This document shows, in pieces, positions 1 through 6,712 of a DNA stretch of 20,326 nucleotides (within the stretch, counting starts at the first letter, position 1; each line of letters opens with the position of its first letter). Under the pieces are notes generated by a model, which was given only the letters and a program-made list of their open reading frames with translations, made no database searches and had not been told where the DNA came from. The position numbers and the translations under genes are program-made. This DNA comes from Halanaerobiaceae bacterium. Lineage in GTDB: Bacteria > Bacillota > Halanaerobiia > Halanaerobiales > Halarsenatibacteraceae. Location of the stretch: positions 1 to 20,326 of the forward strand of contig PWHA01000315.1 of NCBI GenBank assembly GCA_003554685.1, given 5' to 3'.

Positions 1-579
1 AATGTGACAGCTGAAATTGAAAATACTGATGAGGAAGAAGGCTTGCAAAATATTGAACTTATAATTTCCCATGAAGATGAAGGAGAACAAATTACTAAGA
101 TAAAAGAATATGTTTTATTACAAGGTTCTGAAACTAAAGTGATAGAATTTACTAATATCAGTATAACTAGTAATTTACCTATAGGAGACTATACATTAGA
201 GGTAAAGACTGAGAATGATAGCGACTCAACTAATTTAAAAGTATTAGAACCAGCATCTTTTGAGGTGACAAAGCTGGATATTCCAGAAGAAATTGAACTG
301 GGAGAAACAGTGGAGATAGAGGCAGAAATAAAAAATACTGGCGGTAGTGAAGGAACACAGAATATTGAAATTAAAATATATTTGCAGATTATTGGGTGGC
401 TACTTATTGAAGAACAAACAATAGAGGTAACTTTAGAACCGGATGAAACCTGGACATTTTCAGAGGAAGTTGAGGTTCCAGATGAAGATGAAGTTGATTA
501 TAATTTATCCGGTAGTAATGGAAGACTGGAGCTTATTACTGAAGATGATGATGAAGTAGTTTATTTTTCTATAAAATAG
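1..579 (+). CDS. CARDB-type surface protein, 3' part only (5' end outside window)
   Basis: The reading frame is open from the first base and ends at TAG 577-579, giving 192 residues with no start in view. It looks like two immunoglobulin-like beta-sandwich repeats of the CARDB type (cell adhesion related domain found in bacteria). The second repeat, from about residue 90, has the typical order: a valine/glutamate-rich strand, an N-T-G-G turn, then a strand with L-E-P-D-E. The chain is very acidic and ends with the last repeat, with no sortase motif or anchor, so anchoring, if any, must be N-terminal. The same domain type recurs in the relic at 18040-18345 and, more weakly, in the lipoprotein at 15135. 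Two terminators follow. Function beyond surface display or adhesion cannot be stated. Confidence 0.75.
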   Translation, partial: NVTAEIENTDEEEGLQNIELIISHEDEGEQITKIKEYVLLQGSETKVIEFTNISITSNLPIGDYTLEVKTENDSDSTNLKVLEPASFEVTKLDIPEEIELGETVEIEAEIKNTGGSEGTQNIEIKIYLQIIGWLLIEEQTIEVTLEPDETWTFSEEVEVPDEDEVDYNLSGSNGRLELITEDDDEVVYFSIK

Positions 580-868
580 GTGATAACTCTCGGGATATCG
601 TTGACACTTTAAGGTGTATTTGTCTTGAGTTACCGTCAATTTAGAGCATTAAACCAATTAATTGCTTTACATTACCGCTATAAAGCTCCCATGAATGATA
701 TTGCCTTGCTGTAAATTTTATTACTCTGGACCGGGCAATCCTGCTTCAAAACTGGGTGAAATGGCGATAACTGATTAAGAGCGGGCAAAAAGCGATTTGA
801 GCTGCTATATTACAGAGGTCAGATCTTTGCTGTTTGATTTTAGCTGTTATACCAGAATAGAAGCATAA

Positions 869-905
869 ACCCATCAGCTGCCAGGCTGAGGGCTGGTGGG
901 TTTTT
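869..905 (+). terminator. Rho-independent terminator
   Basis: A 10-bp stem (869-878 with 892-901, one G-U pair) with a 13-nt loop is followed directly by five T. It lies about 290 bases after the CARDB gene, with only gene debris between. Confidence 0.75.
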
Positions 906-974
906 GGAGCATACAATAAAAGTTTTTTACAAATAGTTTAATATTCTCTTGAATATTTTGATTTAAACTTATTT

Positions 975-1008
975 AACAAGCCCCTTAAAATGGGGCTTGT
1001 TTGCTTTA
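975..1008 (+). terminator. Second terminator hairpin
   Basis: A perfect 10-bp stem (AACAAGCCCC at 975-984, GGGGCTTGTT at 992-1001) with a 7-nt loop is followed by a T-rich tail broken by GC. The A-rich 5' side would also let it work on the other strand, but no minus-strand gene ends here. Confidence 0.7.
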
Positions 1009-1130
1009 GGATAAGGTTTAAAAGTTTTAATAAGAAAAGATTTATATTAAAAAGTTGATTTCTGCTTCTCTAAAATAAGATTGCTGAAAGTAAACTGAAA
1101 TCTTAGGAATATTTCTGTTAAATTTTTATC

Positions 1131-1229
1131 CTTTACACAAAATTTAAAAATTACTTGCAGAGAATTAATGACAGGCTCTAGAAGCACCTTATCAATAAAC
1201 ATAATTTTATTAAGAAGAGAATAATCATT
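1131..1229 (+). repeat. Decayed copy of the leader in front of the inhibitor gene (matches 3865-3963)
   Basis: By eye about 80% of bases match 3865-3963, including the shared blocks AAATTACTTGCAG, TCTAGAAG and AACATAATTTT and the ribosome-site region just before the start codon of the 3962 gene. In this copy the start ATG has become ATT and no inhibitor gene follows. The sequence passes directly into a copy of a different gene. Confidence 0.75.
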
Positions 1230-1232
1230 TTT

Positions 1233-1439
1233 ACTGCAGGCTGTGACTTTGTTACTGATGTAGTTGATGATGATGTAGAGGAGATTGACAAAGCTATGAT
1301 TGAGGGAAGTGTAGCGAAAAACCGTCAGGGAGAAGGAAGTGCTGAGGGTGTTGTGGTTACTGTTGAGGGAAGTGAGGAGGTAATTTGTCAGATTAAAAAA
1401 CCAATTAAATTTATTTGGGATGGAAATTTGTTTAGATAA
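1233..1439 (+). pseudogene. N-terminal fragment of a paralogue of the 5066 lipoprotein
   Basis: The frame from 1233 carries a lipobox-like A-G-C followed by about 50 residues that align with residues 21-72 of the 5066 product. They share the stretches IEGSVA, NRQGEGSAEGV and VEGS, which is the start of its CarboxypepD_reg-like domain. The hydrophobic part of the signal peptide is missing, and similarity stops near 1390. The frame then runs through unrelated sequence to TAA 1437-1439. It is preceded by a copy of another gene's leader, so it arose by a deletion joining two parts of a duplicated locus. A second short open frame at 1420-1515 (about 31 codons, ATG start) is not recognised. Confidence 0.8.
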
Positions 1440-1509
1440 AGAAGACAGTAAACTTTGGGAAGCATTCAGAGAAGCAATAAATAATTGGATAAACAAAAAG
1501 CACTATTTC

Positions 1510-1550
1510 AAGTAGCCTTGATCTGAGTTTTTCGCAGTTTAGGGCTGCTT
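1510..1550 (+). repeat. Stem-loop, copy 1 of a conserved 41-nt hairpin
   Basis: An 8-bp stem (1510-1517 with 1543-1550) encloses a 25-nt loop that contains CTTGATCTGAG close to its start. It aligns without gaps to 9299-9339, with 32 of 41 bases the same. All three differences on the 5' stem arm keep pairing. No clear T-run follows here, so this copy is a weak terminator at best. Confidence 0.65.
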
Positions 1551-1856
1551 GATCTACTTTATTAATAATATTGAGGGGAAGTTGCTTTTATTAAATGAAA
1601 TAGTATTAAAATCTATCTATTTACCATTAATTTATCGCTAAATTATGTTATAATAAGAATAAAAAAATAACACTCTTAATTAAAAAGGTGAAATTATAAA
1701 TGATGAAAAAAGCCTATACATATAAAACTGCTTAATTTGAGGATTTATTTTATAAGCCTTGTTTTAATTTTAAACTTTTTGATGAATCAGTGAGAGGAGT
1801 AGTGAAATTTTTGCTATTATTAAGAAAATTAACATAAAATTTAGGGGGGATTTTTT
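1516..1856. other. Leader region of the 1857 gene, no gene recognised
   Basis: This AT-rich stretch holds a possible promoter (1646-1654). It also holds an 11-codon open frame at 1700-1735 (ATG ATG AAA AAA to TAA) with a fair ribosome site, AAAGGTGA, at 1684-1691. That frame may be a leader peptide or the stub of a lost gene. Just before the next gene lies an unusual G-run ribosome site, GGGGGGA at 1844-1850, seven bases from ATG 1857. Confidence 0.4.
1646..1654 (+). promoter_or_regulatory. Possible extended -10 promoter
   Basis: TGTTATAAT fits an extended -10 element (TGn + TATAAT at 1649-1654). No good -35 box lies 17 bases upstream. It would drive the 1700 mini-frame and the 1857 gene. 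Confidence 0.4.
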
Positions 1857-3788
1857 ATGCAAAAGAAAAGGCTTAAAATATTATCTTTAATTTTTCTTAT
1901 GGTTGCATTTACTTTAACGATGGGAGCATGTGGTTTGATTAGGCCCAGGGAACCAGCTCCAGAGTACAAGGTTGAGGTAGAAATTGAGGGTATCGCTGAA
2001 GATGATAAAATAGGATTAATTCTTCATATTAATGGTGAAACTGTAGGTGGAGAGAATTTTGAAAGAGAGAACAGTATTCTTACTACTTCCATTACATACA
2101 GCCAGGAAGTAACTCTGGAACCTGTTCATGATTATTATGATTTTGTACCGTCAGAAAAGATAGTTGATGGTAATGATGACGGTGAGACTGTGAAGTTTGA
2201 GGCAACTAAAGTGGAAGAGCCCTCAGATGATGCTGATTTAAGTGAACTTGAGGTAGATCCCGGGGATTTACAGCCTGCATTTAATGCGGATGTAACTGAT
2301 TATACTGTGGCGGTATACCATGAGGTAGATAGTATTGATGTGACAGCAACATTGTCTGATGAGAATGCTGACTTGGTGATAGATGGTGATGAGGATGCTG
2401 AAAGCGGGGAAGCTTACAGTGTAAATCTGGGAGAGGCAGGGACAGATACAGAGATAAGTATAGGGGTGACTGCCGAGGATGGTGTAGCAGAAAAAGAATA
2501 TAGTATCACCGTAAGGAGAGCAGAAGAAGCGGTAATAGAAAGCATAGAGGTAAAGGAACAGCCTGTACTTAATTATACAGCTGGAGAAGAGCTAGATTTA
2601 AGCGACATGGAGATTACAGAAACTTATACAGATGGTTCTGAAGAAACGGTGGAATTTGGTGATGCTGTTTGGGAGGCAAACTATAGAGCAGAGCCCTCAC
2701 ATGGTACAGAGCTTACAGTGGCTGATGACGGTGAGACAGTCACGGTAACTCACACAGTATCTAGTAAAACAGCAGATACTAATGAGTTAACATTAGAGTC
2801 AGCTAAAACAGATGTAGCAGGTAATGTGGAACTTGAAGATGCAGATATAGTTCTTGATGCTGGATCACCTTTAGCAGTTGAGGTAGAAGCTGATGGCCAT
2901 GAAGAAACATCTGCTACAATTTATATAGATGATAGCGGTGAGTTTAGCTACACTTTAGAGAACCTTTCAGTAGGAGAAACTTACACAATCTCAGCCGTTG
3001 TTAACAAAGAAGAGACTTCAGACAGTATTTATGATAGAATTGGAAGCTTTACAGAACCTTCTAAAACAGTGACAGTAGAGGATGAAGGTGATGCACCTGA
3101 CTTTACAGTTACAGCTAATGATTTATTAATGCAAGGTGAAAATGAGTTTGTTATGTATAAGACATTTATGCCTGATGGAAGAATAGAAGAAGGAGAGCTG
3201 AAGATACTAAATTCTAAAGATGCTAAAGCTATAGACATTGAAGAAGGTTTTGATGCTAGCGATGTAGATGTTAGTGGAGGAGACTGGGTCGCTGGAATCC
3301 CTGGGCTTTAATTACAGAAATGACAATGTTACATTTGAAGTTCATGGTGCTGAAGAGGGAGTTTTAGAATTAGAGACTGATTCCAGGCTTGTATTCCCAG
3401 ATGAGGTTAAATTTGAAGGGGGAGAGGCTACAGTAGAAAATCTCCAGACTGCTTTAGATCAAGATAAAATAATGGTTTCAGTGAAGGATTCAAATTATAC
3501 TACTGTAATGGAATTAGAAGATCCAGATGTAGAGAGCGAACAGGTAAGGGCCCTTGACAATGTTGTGTTGTATGGTTATATGGTATAAACAGTATTGATT
3601 TAACTGACGGGGAAAATCCAAATATAAATGACTCAGAATATGATGAGTGGAAATATTTTGGTGCTGAGCTTATTGAAAGTAAGATAGATGATCCAGATGG
3701 GGAGTATAGCTGGACTATGATAACAGATGTCCCCATAGAGTATAAAGAAGGATGGGGAATAGAAGTATTCTGTTCTGTAGAGAATTAG
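1857..3788 (+). pseudogene. Cadherin-like/Ig-like lipoprotein gene with two frameshifts
   Basis: ATG 1857 starts a lipoprotein signal with a lipobox ending at Cys25. Visible domains are a beta-rich module at about residues 36-118, a cadherin-like beta-sandwich (PF12733 type) at about 127-217, and a bacterial Ig-like group 3 type domain at about 224-305. A further beta-rich region runs on to about residue 480. The first frame stops at TAA 3309-3311, but similar acidic coding sequence continues in the +1 frame from about 3295 to TAA 3586-3588. It then continues back in the first frame from 3582 to TAG 3786-3788. Read through both shifts it would be about 643 residues. The second shift fits an 8-bp insertion (TATGGT repeated eight bases apart, 3571-3584). 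The cause of the first is not evident; sequencing error is possible. Likely role: surface display or adhesion. Confidence 0.75.
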
Positions 3789-3860
3789 TTGAGGTACAGC
3801 GAGAATATTTGAAAGAGAGGATTCTAAATGCTTGATTGAGAGGTTCTGCAAAGAGCTTTG

Positions 3861-3876
3861 TTTGCTTTAAAGCAAA
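3861..3876. repeat. Perfect 16-bp AT-rich palindrome
   Basis: TTTGCTTTAAAGCAAA is its own reverse complement. It lies between the end of the broken lipoprotein gene and the inhibitor gene and overlaps the left edge of the repeated leader (3865-3963). It could be a protein-binding dyad or a weak hairpin. No T-run follows. Confidence 0.5.
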
Positions 3877-3963
3877 ATTTCTAAATTACTTGCAGGGAAC
3901 TAATGGCAGTTTCTAGAAGTATTTTATTACATAACATAATTTTCTTAAGGAGAGAAAAATCAT
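3865..3963 (+). repeat. Leader of the inhibitor gene, parent copy of 1131-1229
   Basis: This is the intact partner of the decayed repeat at 1131-1229. It contains the ribosome site AAGGAGAG at 3947-3954, seven bases from ATG 3962. No clear -35/-10 pair is seen. Confidence 0.7.
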
Positions 3964-4774
3964 GTTAATTCTTGAAATAAGTAAAAATATTTACAAGAAA
4001 AGATTTCTTATAATTTCAACTAGTTTTATAATGATTTTTATTTTTATCTTTTTTCCAGTTTTAATTAACTCAGAAAATCTTGAGATTGCTGGAGTTGAAT
4101 ATGATTTTTTTATTGCCACGGAAGAGATAACCGAAGAAACACTTATACCGATGCGGCAGTTTGCTGAAAAGACTGGTTTGCAGATTAACAGTTTTGCTGA
4201 GAATTATTTTATTTTCCGTCTGGAAGATAGACACATGCTGGTAATTTCTGGAGAGAAAGAGGTTCGTACTGGTGATGATGTGTATGAATCGGAGGTTGCG
4301 CCTCTTAAGGTTAATGATGATATTTTAATATCCTACAGGCTGGCTAAGTCTTTCCTGGAAGATGATGTCTTGGACATGATTGAGGCTAATAAGATAAATG
4401 ATGATAAAGAAAGGACCGGCATGCATTTTACATTATCCCCTGAAACTAAGGAAATCAGCAGAGGAGATTCTTTTGAAGTGAAGGTTGAACTGAAAAATTT
4501 TACCGATAGGACAGCTTCCTTTACATTTAACACAGGTCAGAAGTTCGAGCTTGAACTCCTTGATGAAGATGATTCTGTGGTTTTTAAATGGTCGAGGGGT
4601 CAGATGTTTACTCAAGCCATCGAGAGAATAGAACTGGAACCTGGAGAAGTTAAGAACTGGACAGCCCGGGTAAATACTTCGGGATTAAGGTCAGGAAGCT
4701 ACAGGCTTAAGGGCTGGCTGACAGATCAGAGAAAGAGCCTGACTGCGGACCCGGTTGAGATTGAAATTAAATAG
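3962..4774 (+). CDS. Exported copper-amine-oxidase-N-like / BsuPI-domain protein, possible protease inhibitor
   Basis: This encodes 270 residues. An N-terminal basic stretch and a strong hydrophobic segment (about residues 14-36) look like a Sec signal or signal anchor; no lipobox is seen. Residues about 40-133 resemble the copper amine oxidase N-terminal domain (PF07833 type), with the I-P-M-R-x-F-A-E segment at 62-69; this domain is common in clostridial surface proteins and has no oxidase activity. Residues about 155-257 resemble BsuPI (PF12690), including a conserved F-x-x-G-Q-x-F-E-L strand and L-x-P-G-E before a tryptophan. The BsuPI family includes the Bacillus subtilis inhibitor of an intracellular subtilisin, so an inhibitory role here is inference, supported by two subtilisin genes within 6 kb. 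The start is set by AAGGAGAG at 3947. Confidence 0.8.
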   Translation: MLILEISKNIYKKRFLIISTSFIMIFIFIFFPVLINSENLEIAGVEYDFFIATEEITEETLIPMRQFAEKTGLQINSFAENYFIFRLEDRHMLVISGEKEVRTGDDVYESEVAPLKVNDDILISYRLAKSFLEDDVLDMIEANKINDDKERTGMHFTLSPETKEISRGDSFEVKVELKNFTDRTASFTFNTGQKFELELLDEDDSVVFKWSRGQMFTQAIERIELEPGEVKNWTARVNTSGLRSGSYRLKGWLTDQRKSLTADPVEIEIK

Positions 4775-5065
4775 CTGGAAAACACGCTCAAAATTTAACC
4801 GGGAAAATCATCAGCCAGTAAAATAAGTTAAATTCAAAAGAAATAAGTGAAAGGTTCAGAAGAAGTAAGTGTGATTCAAGAGAAATGAGATATGAGAATA
4901 AAAAGAAAAACTGGATTATATTAAAAAGATAGCACCGGTTATTAAGAGAGAATCGGAAGGCTGGAAAGGGGGTTAACGAATTCCTGTAATTAAATTTTAA
5001 GTTTTAAGTTCTGACTGCTGCTGAAAGTTGAACTAAAAAGAATTAAACATGGAAGGAGGATTTTC

Positions 5066-6679
5066 GTGAAAAGAAAAAGAGTTTTAATTATTTTTCTGAC
5101 CCTGACAGTAATCTTTCTGGCTTCAGGTTGTGATTTTCTCACTGATGCGGTTACTGATGAAGTTGAGGTAGCTACAATTGAAGGCAGTGTTGCGATCAAC
5201 CGTCAGGGAGAGGGAAGCGCAGAGGGTGTGATGGTTAATGTTGAGGGAAGTGATGAAATAATTGAGATTGACAATTATGAAGGAGATTTTACCCTGGAGC
5301 TGGAAACCGGAGAGAGCTATGATATCTATGCTACCAGAAAGAATTATGAGAATGAAGCAGGTGAGAAGTTAACTGATCTGGCTGTTAGCAGGGTACAGAA
5401 TTTTTATGTAGATTCTGTGAACCCTCCCGAAAGATTTAAGATGTTAATAAAACCGGAAACCAGCTTACATTATTCCGAAAATGATAATGAGGAGAACCTT
5501 GCTCATAGAGCTCCTGAGCTGATAATTGAAGGTGTCCAGGATCTTGATTATGCCGATGAAATTGCTGAGGTTATCACAATTTCTTCGGACAGGCCAATTT
5601 ATGAACATCATGTCACTTTAAATAACTCCTCCCGGAAAGAAGTGCGGGGGATTTACTTCACTAACTGGGAAATTGAAATTGAAAATCTGGAGGTTCCAGC
5701 TCCTCCCGGCGGGGCTCCCCAGCTGCTGGCCTTTTTTATTGTTGATAAGAACAACAATATCACCACCGAATATTTTCAGCTGCAGATGCCGGAAGTAGCA
5801 GAAGGCAAGCTGCCCCCTGCTCCGGAAAGCATTGAGCTATTTGCCCAAACCCACAATAGTTCTCTAAATTTACTGGAAAACCCGCAGAGTGGAGAAGAAT
5901 CAATGGGTCTGGAGAGCCTGGAAAATTTGAAGGGTCGGGAAACTGAAATTCAGGCCATGCCGGAAGATACCATGCTGCTGATGTTTCTGGAGTGGGTAAT
6001 TGATAATGTTGAAGCAGATGTTGATTATTTTAATATTTACCGCAGCTTCGATGGGAATGATTTCTCCCAGGTAGATATTGTTGAAGTGGAAGAGGCCTAT
6101 GATGAAGATGAGGAAGAGTATTATCTAACAGGAGCTTATCTGGATATTGATACTGCCCTGGAGCCTGAAAAGGAAGTATTTTATCAGGTAACCAGTGTTA
6201 ACGAGGCCGGGGAAAGTGAAGAGGGTGTGGTTATTAATGTAACACCACTGCCGGTCTTTGAGGTTACTCTGCTTGGGCCTGCGGGAGAAAATATAGGAAT
6301 AGACCCGCTGCTGGCCTGGCAGGGAGGTTTTGCTCCTCAGCCAGGGGAAGAACCTTTTGCCCAGCTGCTGTATTATTTCGAGCTGGAGGTTAAGGATAAA
6401 AATGTAAGTTATGACACCCTGCTTGATCCTTTTTATGGCTGGAAAGATGCTGATTTGGTGCTGCCCTTTCCTGAATTTGCTGTGCAATTCAGTGAAGCCT
6501 TTGAAGAGGATCAGCTGAGGCGGGGCACCAATTATCAGTGGAATCTTACTACTGCTGCGGCCATTCACCAGGCAAATCTTGAAGAAGATAATAAAATGGC
6601 GGAATCCTGGTCTTTTGCTGCCGGTCCCTATTATTCCCGTCCGGAAAACAGCAGCATGGAATTTACCACTAAAGATTAA
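5066..6679 (+). CDS. Lipoprotein with CarboxypepD_reg-like and fibronectin type III-like domains
   Basis: GTG 5066 follows a strong ribosome site, GGAAGGAGGA at 5051-5060. The 537-residue product has a lipoprotein signal with lipobox L-A-S-G-C (Cys22). Residues about 37-95 form a CarboxypepD_reg/CnaB-like beta-sandwich. The middle part is unassigned. Residues about 303-395 look like a fibronectin type III domain (Y-F-N-I-Y-R-S, then Y-Q-V-T-S-V-N). The last 140 residues are beta-rich and aromatic. There is no catalytic motif. Only 33 bases separate it from the subtilisin at 6713, so the two are probably co-transcribed and both would sit on the outer face of the cytoplasmic membrane or be passed further out. 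It may help anchor, fold or target the protease. A decayed copy of its 5' part lies at 1233-1390. Confidence 0.85.
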   Translation: MKRKRVLIIFLTLTVIFLASGCDFLTDAVTDEVEVATIEGSVAINRQGEGSAEGVMVNVEGSDEIIEIDNYEGDFTLELETGESYDIYATRKNYENEAGEKLTDLAVSRVQNFYVDSVNPPERFKMLIKPETSLHYSENDNEENLAHRAPELIIEGVQDLDYADEIAEVITISSDRPIYEHHVTLNNSSRKEVRGIYFTNWEIEIENLEVPAPPGGAPQLLAFFIVDKNNNITTEYFQLQMPEVAEGKLPPAPESIELFAQTHNSSLNLLENPQSGEESMGLESLENLKGRETEIQAMPEDTMLLMFLEWVIDNVEADVDYFNIYRSFDGNDFSQVDIVEVEEAYDEDEEEYYLTGAYLDIDTALEPEKEVFYQVTSVNEAGESEEGVVINVTPLPVFEVTLLGPAGENIGIDPLLAWQGGFAPQPGEEPFAQLLYYFELEVKDKNVSYDTLLDPFYGWKDADLVLPFPEFAVQFSEAFEEDQLRRGTNYQWNLTTAAAIHQANLEEDNKMAESWSFAAGPYYSRPENSSMEFTTKD

Positions 6680-6712
6680 AATTCATACCTGAAAGGAGGT
6701 AATTTAATTAAA

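Larger units (their letters stand above)
580..1130. other. Intergenic stretch with two terminators and unrecognised coding-like debris
   Basis: No intact gene is seen. Between 690 and 866 one + frame reads as protein-like with a single stop, which may be a decayed gene, but I cannot name its family. A TTGACA lies at 601-606 next to a near-palindrome, but no matching -10 box follows at the right distance. The two hairpins are listed separately. Confidence 0.4.

Noticed and set aside
601..632. Promoter from TTGACA at 601-606
   Set aside because: No -10 box lies at a suitable distance, and no intact gene follows within 1 kb.
1047..1496. Minus-strand open frame of 149 codons
   Set aside because: It lies opposite the recognisable relic of the lipoprotein gene and the copied leader. 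Its composition is the mirror of acidic coding sequence, and no ribosome site or family is seen.
3285..3311. Programmed ribosomal frameshift in the 1857 gene
   Set aside because: No slippery heptamer followed by a clear pseudoknot or stem is seen, and a second opposite shift occurs later. Mutation or read error is simpler.
3268..3588. Separate 106-codon gene
   Set aside because: Its first codons overlap the end of the 1857 frame and its content continues the same protein, so it is the middle part of a frameshifted gene.
6125..6568. Minus-strand open frame inside the 5066 lipoprotein gene
   Set aside because: It is wholly antisense to a convincing gene with signal, domains and strong ribosome site.
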